Source: Dictyobacter aurantiacus (GTDB taxonomy: Bacteria; Chloroflexota; Ktedonobacteria; Ktedonobacterales; Ktedonobacteraceae). Taken from it: DNA of 64,000 nt. The notes beneath the pieces were generated by a model. The model worked only from the letters and a program-made list of their open reading frames with translations. It did no database searches and was not told where the DNA came from. Positions 16,159 to 26,600 of the stretch are shown here, piece after piece; positions within the stretch are counted from its first letter, which is position 1; each line of letters begins with the position of its first letter. The position numbers and the translations under genes are program-made. Location of the stretch: assembly GCF_003967515.1 (NCBI RefSeq), contig NZ_BIFQ01000002.1, positions 992,001 through 1,056,000 on the forward strand, read 5' to 3'.

Positions 16159-19100
16159 CTATACACCAGGGCCAGTAGAATCGTCTGTAAGTGGTGAAGA
16201 AGAGGATTGCTCTATAACAGATTTTAACCGATCTCCCAGGAATTTACCATCATCAGCATGCAGCAACATCATTAAAAGGTCCGGGTGTGCCTTTTCGATC
16301 AAATCTAGTAGATCCTGTCCCTCAGATGTCTTTTGTAATACATAGCCGGTTTTCTCCCTCAATTTATCAACGAGCCCATAAATATCGGGTTCGTTATGCA
16401 CCAGCAAAATTGGCTTTCTCAAACCGCCACCAGTATCCTGCCCCGGCACCAGGGTCTCGGCACTGATAGGAGGGATTGTGGATAGCACTTCAGGGATCTG
16501 AGACTCGGCCGCTGCATGTTGTAATGGCGCAGGCTCTCTAGTAGTCAATTGCTGCAGCACACGTAAAAGGGAATCGCGCGCCACCGGTTTAACCAGATAC
16601 TCATCGGCGCCCAACACATAGCCAGCCGAGCGATCCTCCAGCACAGTCAACAAAATGACCGGGATAGAAGCGGTGAGAGGATTCGATTTCAGTTGATGCA
16701 GAATCTGCCAGCCATTGATGCGGGGCATCATAATATCCAGCGTAATCACCCTGGGGCGAAGCTCCTGAATAACCTCGATCGCTTTACTGGAATCCTGCAC
16801 ACCGACCACACGATAGGGGGTCTGCTCTAAAGACGCCGAAATCAACTGCAGCACATCAGGATTATCATCAACCGCAACTACCAGATAGGCATCATCCGCC
16901 AGGGGCTCGACATTGCGCACCACCCGCAATGTCCCGGTATCGGCAATCAACGGCAATTCATTTTCCGGCGATGTACTGGCAGTATTCTTCTGGTCCAGCA
17001 ATGTATTCAAGCGCATATCCTGAATAAGGCGCTGATCGCGCAGACGCATCGGCAACACGATCGTGAATGTAGAGCCGACCCCCTTCTCACTCTGGATCTC
17101 AACCTTACCGCCCAGCAACACCGTCAGTTCACGAACGATCGAGAGCCCCAGGCCAGTCCCACCATAGCTACGGCTATTGCTACTATCCACCTGATAGAAA
17201 GCCTCAAAAATATGTTCCTGGCGATCGCGATCAATACCAATGCCGGTATCCGTTACCGAGATAGAGATCTGCCCACCAGCATCATTATTGGCATTCGCGG
17301 CAGGCCGGCGCACGGCAGACACGGTAACCGAGCCTTCCTCTGTAAATTTCAGCGCATTTGAGATCAGGTTCAGCAGGATCTGGCGCAACTTGCGCGCATC
17401 GGTTTCAATCGTCGAGATCCCCTCTTCCACAGAAATAGCCAGCTTCAGACGGCGATTGAGCGCCATCGAGCGCGTCTCATCCATCACGGCGCTCAGTAGT
17501 TCTTCTACATTCACTTCGGAGGTATTGATATCCATGCGACCGGCTTCAATCTTGGCCAGATCCAGCACATCATTGATCAAACTCAGTAGATGCTGCGCGT
17601 TCTTCAGGATGCGCTCGATATTGTCATGCTGGCGGCTGGTCAAGGGAAATTTCTGTTCCGAGCGCATAATAATCTGGCTAAAACCGATGATCGAGGCCAG
17701 CGGAGTGCGCAATTCATGCGACATCGTAGACAGGAACTGGCTGCGTACCCGGTTAGCCTCCTCTAGAGCGGCATTCAGCACGGTTAGCTCATCGCGCTGC
17801 TGACGCAGAACCTGATTACTCTCCACCTGCTGGTGCGCATATTCAGCTAGCGCCAGCGCCTGGCGCTGAGTATGCTCATACGTCTGCGTATTGCGTACAG
17901 CGGTCGCCAGACTGCTGGTCACGACCTGAATCACATTGCGTGCCCGTTCGCTCATCGTAAACACGGAACCAACAGCCAGCACCCCCAGCAGTTCATTTCC
18001 CTGCACAAGCGGCACATGATAGAGGGTCGAAGGCAGCACCTCGCCAACAATAGTCTTGATGGAAAAAATCTCGGTCGCCGGACTATGCCGGGTTACCAGC
18101 AAGGGTTCCCGCACCTGCGCCACTTGTCCGACCAGACCTTCTCCCATAGCAAAACAGCTCTGCCGGCCCGAAAATTGAAGGCCGCGCGAAGAAAAGAGAT
18201 TCAACTGCTTCTGCTCATCATCGTACAAATACAGAGCCGCGATCTGCACGTCCAGCAGATCCAACAACTTCTGAAAGAAATGCTGCATCAAATCGGCGAG
18301 ATCGAGACTTCCAGCCAGCAACGTATTCAATTGCATCACCTGCTCCAGAATATCGCGATCCTTCAACACGCTTTGCTGCTCCTGCAACACATCCGCCATG
18401 CCATTAAAGGTCTGCACAATCTCATTAAACTCGCTATCCCGGCTCTCCTGTACCCGTGCCGTCAGATCACCATCGCGAAAAGCGGTAGCCGCAAACTTAA
18501 AATTATCCAGCTGCTCTCGTTGTACAGCGATATAAAGGCGAAAAGTATTCCAGAGAAAAGCACAAACGACGAGCGTCAACGCGATCAACAGGCCCAAAAA
18601 CAGCCAGTTCCTGGTCAGAACCTGACTTTGCAAACTTGCCAGGTCATTATCGCTGGTCGTCTGCAGCAATGCCACCGATGAGCGCACATCATCGAAATAC
18701 CCCTTGCCCAGAGCGTTAATCTTATCGGCGCGAGCCGCCTTCAGGTCCCCATTACGCATATTCTGCAGTTGCGGATCAGCATACAGAGAGGTCCAATGCG
18801 TTACGCGATCCTCCACACGAGTCACCGCCAGTTCGGTCTGATGAAAACCCTCTGCGGCACTCGCATTTTTTAATTGCTGCACGTAGGAGGCAAAATGCCG
18901 TTGACCATCATTAAATGGCTGCAGAAACGACGCATCACCAGTAGCGATATAGCCACGCAGGCCAGTCTCTTGATCGATCATCGCCTGCAAAAGGCCATTA
19001 ACATTATCATGCCATGCCACGCGCTGATCGCCCAATTGCCGCTGATTTTGGGAGACATAGAAGTTGGCCCAGGAACTCAAAAGCAGGCAGCATACCAGGA

Positions 19101-19194
19101 AAGCGATCGATATGAAGAGCCGCCTGCGCAAATGCACAATCAAACTACGTTGCTGTCGATGCGGCCGTTTCTGAGGTTGTAAAATATTGATCAT
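16159..19194 (-). CDS. Hybrid sensor histidine kinase (CHASE3-HAMP-GAF-HisKA-HATPase-receiver)
   Basis: A 1011-residue protein. Order: TM1 (about 27-48), periplasmic CHASE3-like domain with MIDQETGLRGYIATGD (72-87), TM2 (about 197-217), HAMP (to about 272), GAF (about 295-435), HisKA with phospho-His493 in MSHELRTPLA, HATPase with N613 in NLISNALKFTEEG and the DTGIGI and GGTGLGLSI boxes, then a receiver with Asp820 in VITLDIMMP. A last segment (about 928-985, ILLVHNEPDIYGLVDKL) looks like a second receiver that has lost its acceptor Asp (LLMMLLHADDG). It is co-transcribed with the downstream single-domain regulator. Confidence 0.93.
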   Translation of the reverse strand: MINILQPQKRPHRQQRSLIVHLRRRLFISIAFLVCCLLLSSWANFYVSQNQRQLGDQRVAWHDNVNGLLQAMIDQETGLRGYIATGDASFLQPFNDGQRHFASYVQQLKNASAAEGFHQTELAVTRVEDRVTHWTSLYADPQLQNMRNGDLKAARADKINALGKGYFDDVRSSVALLQTTSDNDLASLQSQVLTRNWLFLGLLIALTLVVCAFLWNTFRLYIAVQREQLDNFKFAATAFRDGDLTARVQESRDSEFNEIVQTFNGMADVLQEQQSVLKDRDILEQVMQLNTLLAGSLDLADLMQHFFQKLLDLLDVQIAALYLYDDEQKQLNLFSSRGLQFSGRQSCFAMGEGLVGQVAQVREPLLVTRHSPATEIFSIKTIVGEVLPSTLYHVPLVQGNELLGVLAVGSVFTMSERARNVIQVVTSSLATAVRNTQTYEHTQRQALALAEYAHQQVESNQVLRQQRDELTVLNAALEEANRVRSQFLSTMSHELRTPLASIIGFSQIIMRSEQKFPLTSRQHDNIERILKNAQHLLSLINDVLDLAKIEAGRMDINTSEVNVEELLSAVMDETRSMALNRRLKLAISVEEGISTIETDARKLRQILLNLISNALKFTEEGSVTVSAVRRPAANANNDAGGQISISVTDTGIGIDRDRQEHIFEAFYQVDSSNSRSYGGTGLGLSIVRELTVLLGGKVEIQSEKGVGSTFTIVLPMRLRDQRLIQDMRLNTLLDQKNTASTSPENELPLIADTGTLRVVRNVEPLADDAYLVVAVDDNPDVLQLISASLEQTPYRVVGVQDSSKAIEVIQELRPRVITLDIMMPRINGWQILHQLKSNPLTASIPVILLTVLEDRSAGYVLGADEYLVKPVARDSLLRVLQQLTTREPAPLQHAAAESQIPEVLSTIPPISAETLVPGQDTGGGLRKPILLVHNEPDIYGLVDKLREKTGYVLQKTSEGQDLLDLIEKAHPDLLMMLLHADDGKFLGDRLKSVIEQSSSSPLTDDSTGPGV

Positions 19195-19424
19195 TGCGCA
19201 CTCTTTTTAGCTTAATATTGAGAATGCCGGCAAAGCATATCATGAACACTCATAAGGAAATATTGGCAACAAACAAATAATGAAGCGAGCACCCAACAAG
19301 GATCAGCTACCCACCATAACGGGAGACTAATTGAGCCATCTCTATCATACCTCATCAACAGCATAAATTAAAGCACCAGTACTAAAAGAAGCCAGAAGCA
19401 GGTAATATCTTCCCCTCGCCTGGC

Positions 19425-19560
19425 AGGTGAAGATGAGCGCCCCCGCACAGGCCTCCGCGTGCACGGCACTACCATACAAGGGACACGTAAGCACTGCAGG
19501 TGCGAAACCTCGCGCAGGCCGCAGGCGATGATCATGAGAGTCAGACACATTCCAAAACAA
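19425..19560. repeat. Dispersed palindrome element, copy 7 (hairpin lost)
   Basis: Flank sequences are present (GAGCGCCCCCGCACAGGCCTCCGC at 19436-19459; GCACTGCAGGTGCGAAACC and GCAGGCCGCAGGCGATGATC further on; terminal repeat GAGAGTCAGACACATTCC to 19555), but no central palindrome lies between them. This looks like a deletion remnant. Confidence 0.7.
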
Positions 19561-19749
19561 AAGTATTTAACCTGGAAGGTACGCGCCAACGGATGACAAA
19601 CCGGATTGTTTTTTTATGTACATTCTACACATAAATCACAACCTATAGAGCAATGAAAAACACACAAATTGGCAATTCCGTGGTACAATACGTTGACAAC
19701 AACTGGTCCATGTATAATATCTTGTTCAGATATAGTTTCGAGGCAGGCA

Positions 19750-22050
19750 TTGAAGCAAGAAAAAACACTCCTTGCTCCTTCGCAAGCAGGGATAAAACTA
19801 GATCGGCACAACCTGGTCACATGTGAACAGGCTCCACGCCGGCGCATTGAAGACCAGACATACATCAGGCTCATCGAGATGTCGCGTGATGCAATGATCA
19901 TCTGCGATCCTCAACAGCACATCCAACTATGGAACGGTAGCGCAGAAGAACTATACGGATGGACAAAACAAGAAGTTATCGGGTGCCTCTATCATGAATT
20001 GCTTCAAAGCAAGCCCAACGAAAAAAATTCTGATAGCATGTACCAGCTATTACAAGAAGATCAGTGGGAAGGTGAGTTACTCCAGACCAGGCGTGATGGC
20101 AAGTTAGTAGTGGTCAAGAGCCGCCAGAGCATTCTCAAGGACGATACAGACTACCCTGATCATATTTTAATAGTCAACCAGGATATCACCACCATAAAAA
20201 AACCGGAACAAAAGCTACAGGACCACGTTAACTTGACGGCTTGCGTCCAAAACATTGGCTTCTGGTCCTGGAATGTCCTTGACGACCAGCAGAATCTTAG
20301 CGACCAGATACTATCCGCGTTCGATCACCAGCCGCGGGAAAATCCTCCTAATGGGCCGCAAGTGATGCAGACGGTTCAGGCCGCCAATCCAGCTAACACC
20401 AAACGTGTCCTGCAGCAAGCTTTAAAAACGGGGCATAAATACATAGATGAATACATACTTACCGACTCATGTAAGCACAAACACTGGATCGAGGTCCAGG
20501 GCCGCGTTTACTTTGACGAACAATGTCGTCCTATCAAAATGATGGGGATAGCTATCGACGTCACCAGGCAAAAGCAGAAAGAGCACAGGCTCCATGCCTC
20601 AAACCACTATCTCCACACCATCCTGGATAGCCTCAAAGATTCCTTCTTTCTACTTGATAAACAGTGGCACTTCATATATGTAAATCAGCAGGCCGCCAGG
20701 TTGATCCACCGCTCAGCCGACGATCTGATTGGGCACAATATCTGGGAAAGCGTTCCCAGCTTAAAAAACACCATTTTTGAAGAAAAAGCTCAAGAGGCCA
20801 TTCACACCCAGGAAAGCATCCATTTTGAGACCTTTTTCGCTCCGCATCGGTGCTGGTATGACGTTCACCTCCATCCTATTCCAGAGGGTCTATCAGTCAA
20901 CTATAATGATGTTACGGCCCACAAGCAAACAGAAATCGCTCTACGCGCCAGCGAGCACAAATTTAAGGCATTGATCGATGCTAATATCATTGGTTTTATG
21001 CTGGCCGAACGGGACGGAAAAATTGTCGAGGTCAATGATAAACTGCTGGAAATGCTTGATTATACGCAAGAAGATGTGGCTACTGGTCGCTTAAACTGGC
21101 GCAATGTCACACCCGATGAATACAGAAGCATCGATGATCAGGCAGTCAAAGATATCCAGGAGACCGGCGTCTTCATGCCGTTCGAAAAAGAATATCGCGA
21201 CAAGCATGGGCAACGCGTACCCGTCATGATAGCGGGTACCATTGTAGACAACACGCGTCACCTCTGCGCCATCATCGTCGTTGATTTAAGGACTCAAAAA
21301 CAGCTCGAAAAACAAAAAGAGATGTTCATGAGCATTGTTGGGCACGAGCTACGCACGCCGCTTACCGCCATCAATGGTAGCGTCCAACTCGCCCAGCGCC
21401 GCATCCAGCGCTTCCTACAGGAGCGTCCCGATAAATTGCCCTCAGATGTAGAGGTGATGATCAACAAATTGTACAAGCTGCTGGAACAATCATTACGCCA
21501 GACACGCGTGCAAAACCGCCTGATCAACGATATGCTGGACGTTTCCAGGCTGGCAATCGACAGGCTCGAATTATTTATGCAGCCAGGCAACCTTATCAGC
21601 GTCGTCAAGGAAACGGTCGATGATCTACACTATACCGAGGGCAACCATCCTATCTCCCTGATACTGCCAGAGCAGCGATACATACCAGTGCTCATGGATA
21701 GTGACCGCATCAGCCAGGTAGTGGCGAACTATATCAGCAACGCGCTCAAATACTCAGATCCCGATGCGCCCATCACCGTAGAGATAACGGCAGATGACTC
21801 GCAGGCGCGCGTATGGGTACACGATCGCGGCGAAGGGATGTCAAAGGAAGAGCAAAAGCAGATCTGGAATCGCTATTATCGTACCAACCAGGCCAGGGAT
21901 AAAAAAGCCACGGGGGTCAACCTCGGCCTGGGCCTGCATATCTGCCAGGTGTTGATCGAGCGCCATCATGGCCAGGTAGGAGTTACCAGCCGGAAAGGGA
22001 AGGGGACTTCGTTCTGGTTTTCGTTGCCTTTGATGGCGAGCGGCACATAG
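19750..22050 (+). CDS. Multi-PAS sensor histidine kinase
   Basis: A cytoplasmic kinase of about 767 residues with no transmembrane segment. It has four PAS/PAC units (for example MIICDPQQHIQLWNGSAEELYGW, SFFLLDKQWHFIYVNQQAARL, GFMLAERDGKIVEVNDKLLEML), then HisKA with His in IVGHELRTPLTAI and HATPase with N in NYISNALKYSDP, the HDRGEGM box and NLGLGLHI. The frame opens at TTG 19669, but promoter-like TTGACA/TATAAT (19693-19718) lies inside that extension, so I chose TTG 19750, which has GAGG 6 bases upstream. No partner regulator is adjacent. The signal is unknown. Confidence 0.85.
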   Translation: MKQEKTLLAPSQAGIKLDRHNLVTCEQAPRRRIEDQTYIRLIEMSRDAMIICDPQQHIQLWNGSAEELYGWTKQEVIGCLYHELLQSKPNEKNSDSMYQLLQEDQWEGELLQTRRDGKLVVVKSRQSILKDDTDYPDHILIVNQDITTIKKPEQKLQDHVNLTACVQNIGFWSWNVLDDQQNLSDQILSAFDHQPRENPPNGPQVMQTVQAANPANTKRVLQQALKTGHKYIDEYILTDSCKHKHWIEVQGRVYFDEQCRPIKMMGIAIDVTRQKQKEHRLHASNHYLHTILDSLKDSFFLLDKQWHFIYVNQQAARLIHRSADDLIGHNIWESVPSLKNTIFEEKAQEAIHTQESIHFETFFAPHRCWYDVHLHPIPEGLSVNYNDVTAHKQTEIALRASEHKFKALIDANIIGFMLAERDGKIVEVNDKLLEMLDYTQEDVATGRLNWRNVTPDEYRSIDDQAVKDIQETGVFMPFEKEYRDKHGQRVPVMIAGTIVDNTRHLCAIIVVDLRTQKQLEKQKEMFMSIVGHELRTPLTAINGSVQLAQRRIQRFLQERPDKLPSDVEVMINKLYKLLEQSLRQTRVQNRLINDMLDVSRLAIDRLELFMQPGNLISVVKETVDDLHYTEGNHPISLILPEQRYIPVLMDSDRISQVVANYISNALKYSDPDAPITVEITADDSQARVWVHDRGEGMSKEEQKQIWNRYYRTNQARDKKATGVNLGLGLHICQVLIERHHGQVGVTSRKGKGTSFWFSLPLMASGT

Positions 22051-22079
22051 CGATGTGTGGCGCTCTTAGGGCTGCTTTT

Positions 22080-22204
22080 TGTGCCTGCGGCCATGACACT
22101 ACGCGCCTGCGGCGCTCAACTTGAATTTTTTGAGGGGGTGATGCAATGTTGTGAGGGGGTGCAATTGCACCCCCTCACAACATTGCATCACCCCCTCAAA
22201 AAAT
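22080..22204. repeat. Palindrome element copy 8 with perfect 80-nt palindrome
   Basis: Flank GTGCCTGCGGCCATGACAC (from 22081), closely like that of copy 6, precedes a perfect loop-less palindrome 22125-22204 (40-bp arms, centre GCAATTGC). The T6 and A6 at its ends make a two-way intrinsic terminator. It follows the PAS kinase gene. Confidence 0.82.
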
Positions 22205-22322
22205 AAATAGGGGGGCCTGGTTGCGTTACAACATCTTCCCAAAAATCGGGGGGATGGCTCAAAAACAAGACTCATTATGCATGATGCTTGCATTTTAATA
22301 TGTGCGGGTGTACATATATAGT

Positions 22323-23117
22323 ATGAAGATGTATCGCGAGATCAGCAATCATACGGTTTTTGTAGAGGGACGTCCCGTACACTATCAGATGGTAGATAGG
22401 ACAGGGGATAGGCAGGAGACGTCCAGGGAGGCGATTGTGCTGGTGCATGGGCTCAGTGCCTCTAGCTACTGGTGGACGCGCAATATCGCACCTCTGGCAC
22501 AACACTACCGCCTCTACCTTGTCGATCTGCCGGGGTTTGGCTCGATGCGCCAGCACCGTCAGCACTTCCATCTGAGGCAGACCGCCTCATGGCTCATACA
22601 ATGGATGGAGAAGATCGAGCTGACGAAGGCGCATTTTATCGGCCACTCCATGGGAGGCTTTATCTGTACGGAGCTTGCTGCGCGGCGTCCAGAAGTGGTA
22701 GGGAAACTGGTTCTGGTAGCGCCGGCGTTTATACCGCCCGCGCGCCAGGTGCGCCACTATCTCCTCCCATTATGTCTGGGTATCACCCATACCTCACCGG
22801 CCTTCTGGCCCATCCTCACCTACGATGCCATGCGTACCGGTCCCCTGACCCTTCTTAACGCGGCCCGTCAGCTCATGGCCCAGGGAGATCATGAGCATAT
22901 CAGCGCCCTCAGCATGCCGACCCTGCTTATATGGGGTCAACACGATACCCTCGTGCCGGCGGAACTGGGGCAGTTGCTCATCAAAGAGATTCCCCAGGCC
23001 CAGCTTATCATACTGGCCCGCGCAGGACATGTATGTATGTTTGAGCAGGCTCCTCTGTTCAATAAACATGTGCTCAACTTCTTGCATGCTGAGCAGACCG
23101 ACAAGACCGTGCACTAA
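22323..23117 (+). CDS. Alpha/beta-fold hydrolase
   Basis: About 264 residues. Oxyanion motif VLVHGLSASSYWW, nucleophile elbow FIGHSMGG (Ser), acid Asp in LLIWGQHDTLVP and catalytic His in RAGHVCMFEQ form a complete triad. The set is typical of small esterases, C-C hydrolases and lactonases, and the substrate cannot be told. GTG 22302 is an alternative start; neither has a strong ribosome site. It points toward the lanthipeptide genes on the opposite strand, and nothing shows that it belongs to them. Confidence 0.85.
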   Translation: MKMYREISNHTVFVEGRPVHYQMVDRTGDRQETSREAIVLVHGLSASSYWWTRNIAPLAQHYRLYLVDLPGFGSMRQHRQHFHLRQTASWLIQWMEKIELTKAHFIGHSMGGFICTELAARRPEVVGKLVLVAPAFIPPARQVRHYLLPLCLGITHTSPAFWPILTYDAMRTGPLTLLNAARQLMAQGDHEHISALSMPTLLIWGQHDTLVPAELGQLLIKEIPQAQLIILARAGHVCMFEQAPLFNKHVLNFLHAEQTDKTVH

Positions 23118-23261
23118 AAGAGGGAATCTCTTTTCTGAGCGCATTGGACGACAGCATACAAGACCTGTGCGGCTACAACAGGGTGCATCCGCACAGGACG
23201 AAATGAACGATACCACAGATGCAATACATTGATCTCTGGAACAGATCGACGCGGCCGCATG

Positions 23262-23540
23262 CTAACAACAGGGTCCAAATGTAAAGCAATAAGACGATTT
23301 CAGGCAGTCAGCCGAACAACCAAGAGAAAACTGCTGTTCATGCGGACGATTCATACCAACGCCGATGCCAATACCGATGCCGAGACTAATACCGTCTCCG
23401 CCACAGATCGCCGCCAGATCAGCATCAATCAGCTCAATTTCGCCCGCCGGATTGGCCGGTAGCTGCGCTAATTCAGCAGGCTCCAGGCTGCGGCGATATG
23501 CTTCATCCGTCCAGGCGCGCACAACGTCTATAGAAGACAT
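23262..23540 (-). CDS. Class II lanthipeptide precursor, mersacidin/lichenicidin-like leader
   Basis: The 92-residue peptide starts with the leader pattern of mersacidin-type precursors: VVRAWTDEAYRRSL, PAELAQLPANPAGEIEL and DADLAAICGG, ending in a double-glycine cleavage site at 47-48. The 44-residue core has a Gly/Ile ladder (SLGIGIGIGVGM, 52-63) and a Cys-rich end with Cys 75, 79, 85, 91 and 92. Possible dehydration sites are Ser52, 72, 76, 82, 83 and Thr87, so up to five thioether rings could form. AAAGGA precedes the ATG. It is encoded 136 bp downstream of the LanM gene on the same strand. Confidence 0.85.
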   Translation of the reverse strand: MSSIDVVRAWTDEAYRRSLEPAELAQLPANPAGEIELIDADLAAICGGDGISLGIGIGIGVGMNRPHEQQFSLGCSADCLKSSYCFTFGPCC

Positions 23541-23676
23541 GGGAACATCCTTTCTGTGTGGAAATAAACAAAGTATTCCACCACTACAACATATGGGCTA
23601 CAACAGTACGTATAACCAGTGGCTTTACAGCCAGAGACACAAGCAAGAAATGCGTCAAATCCCCATGACGACGGCC

Positions 23677-26600
23677 TCATTCAGCCACCATACGCGTGGG
23701 AGGAGACAGGAGAAGCAGATTCGGCACGGACTGAGGTTGCGCCAGGCGCAACAACTCGTAACCGATACCAGCCAGTCCCAGCATCATCCCTGGAGTTTCG
23801 ACACCGAGAGGAAGACCACTTACCCAACCTGTACGCTCGCCGCATTCCAGCAGCATCGCGGTCAGTTGGGCCAGCGGCTCCAAATATTCAGTCATACCCA
23901 GACGTTGTGTCGCAGTCAGGAGCAATTCTAGATTGCCCAGGTCCCCATGGCAGAGCGAATGATTAAAGCCAAATCCCTCCTTCAATGTTGTTTTAAGCGC
24001 TATCTCCACTTCCTGGCGCATTACAACGCTATCGTCATAGTGCAACAGCTCCATTCGGCTCAAGCCCAGACCAGCGGCGCCGTGACACCATGCCACCACA
24101 AAACGCGACGAGGTACCCTCGTCCGTCTCATGCGCTCCCCGCGCAGTCGACTCGGGCCGCAGGTCAGGCCAGTTATTGTGGGTACTTGAGAACAACTGGC
24201 GCTCAAAAGAGAGCAAAGCGTTAGCAGCTATACGAAATCTCTCCTGCTGACAGGCGACGGAGAGCTTCATCAAGCTTAAAGCCATACCGGCAGCCCCGTG
24301 GGCGTATCCGGTTAACAGACCCCTCTGGAGCAGAGCGGCTACTGATGCCGTTGGTGAAGTTAGATGCAGAGTTTGCAGCAGATGATCGCCGCAACGGATC
24401 GCGTTCGCCAGCACACGTGCTGTAGGCAGAACCTGGTACAGGCTCAGCAAAGCCAACAGGCAGCCAGCGGAACCATGAACTACATCAAGCTGCTGATCAT
24501 GCTCAATCAACGGCTCGATCTGTTCAAGCACGCGCTCCACCCCGCTTACCAACCACGGCTCGTTCCAGAGTACAATCAGGTGGGAGAAGAGGTAGAGCAG
24601 TGATCCCCAGCCCGCGAATCCCCCCACGTCCTGCATCAACAGGGGGACCGACGGTGACGACTCCAACTGCTGGCACAGAGAGGATACAATAGTGCGCGCC
24701 AGGGTGGTTGATTCCTCGTGCCCATCGCACTTGCCCAGGTAGGCAAGAAACAGGGCCAGGCCCGCCAGCCCATTATAAAGGTCACAACCCACGGCACCAA
24801 TATACCACTCGCGATGCCGTCCCGGTGTCAGGGTCAGCCAGCTCAGCGTGTCTCCTTGATGAAATGAAAGGGTATCCAGGCGACGGCCGATCGAACGAGC
24901 GGCCGTTTGCAAACGCTCAGGAGTCGCAGGCGCGGCAGGCGTGCGCAGTTGCAGGGTAGGAGGTTGGAAATGCAGCTCCTGCTCTGTAATAGAAGCCAGT
25001 GACGCCTGAATAATCCACACCTGCCGCATCAAATCGGTATCATCCAGCTTCTGCAGGCGTCGCACAGCCATATCCATCCCGCTATGGGAGCAGAAGTCCC
25101 TCACCTGTTCACCCCGACTCGTATAGAGGTCATAGCTGGAGACCCGTGTCAGAAAGAAAGGGATATCGCCAGAGAGAAGATCCGCCTGTTCGGCCGCTAT
25201 GACGCTGGTCATATATGGCTGCTGACGTGTAATCGTCCACAGGCGATCCATATAACGATAGAGATCGAGCGCATCGCGCAACACATCGGGGTGGAAGCTC
25301 TCCTGCAATACCAGGCTATAGGCCATCGTCGGTCGTAAAATCACGCGTATCTCGTCACGCGCAAAGCGTGGCAACATGGTCTGTAACAACTCTTCGCGAC
25401 ATTCAACCAGCAATCGATACATAGAGACAAAACCGAACACGATACAGTGCTGGTAAGAACAGAGATCTACTGGCTGACCCCGTAAACGCGGGCGATTCTG
25501 GCGTCCACCCATAGTCGCGAAATCACGCACGATGCGCATCTGATCCGTTCCCACCTGAGCCCACCGGGGCACCGCCACCGGAACTACCTGACCCTGTAGC
25601 TCGCTCATACCGCTCATATCCATGCCGGGCGCCCGTTCACTTGACCAGAAGCGATAGGGCAGCAAACCCACCGAGAGTACCGACGACTGCAACGCATCAT
25701 CGAACTCGGTCCGGACAGATGGCCGATCTTCTTGCCAACGAATACGTGGACAAAACAGCGCCTCTAAATCAACCAATACCGGCTGCTCGCCGGCAGCCAC
25801 CAGATTTTCCGCGTGTACATCGGTCGCCGATAGCATATACAAAAGGGCCAGATAGGCTCCCTGCCGAATATAAAAACGCTCCACCTGTTCGGGCTCGCTA
25901 CAATCATGGGCTTCAATAAACTCACACCATCCATATGTACCCTTATCCAGCAGGCGCGATAAGCGGAACGGAGGCAACTTGCTTCTCACATTCAACCACT
26001 GCAGCAGGATCTGAAAATGGGTATCAATCGAAAGGGATCTAGGCTTATAGACCAGGCGCAAGCCAGAATGGAAACACAGCAGAAAAACACTGCGGCCTCC
26101 CCGGTGAACATCTCCCGTTCCACTGAGCACCTCAATCAGAAAGCCGGGATCGGCATCGGGCGAAAAGAGGGTACAGATCTCTCTCCAGTCGGCGCATAAG
26201 CGCTGCAGGAACTCCAGCGACGTCTCACGCCACTGATCAAGATGGGTCATCAGCTGACGGGCCAGTACCGGATAGCGGCCCAGGATCGAAAGCATCACCT
26301 GCGGCTGGCTACACCAATCGGCAAAAAAAGCGAAGCGCTCCTCAGGAGTCTCACCGCGCAGGCGCCCCTCCAGGCGCATGACGTTCAGTTCAAGGGCCAG
26401 CACCTTGCTCACTTTGAGGAACAGCTGACCTGGTAGGCACTGAAACAGCTGGGTCATCACAACCAGGGGATCGAACGGCGGATTCTGCTGACGCTGCAAC
26501 AGAATCTGCATCTCTACATAGACACGCTTCCAGGCGCTTCGCAAAAGGGGTCGAATCGCGCGTGCGAGCAGGTCTATGCCTTCTTCCTGTCGCATAGGAG

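Noticed and set aside
19693..19718. TTGACA/TATAAT as a firm promoter of the PAS kinase
   Set aside because: The spacer is only 14 bp, too short for a standard promoter; used only as a hint against the longest start.
22323..23117. Alpha/beta hydrolase as lanthipeptide leader protease or tailoring enzyme
   Set aside because: It is on the opposite strand, has an ordinary esterase triad and no link to the LanM genes beyond position.
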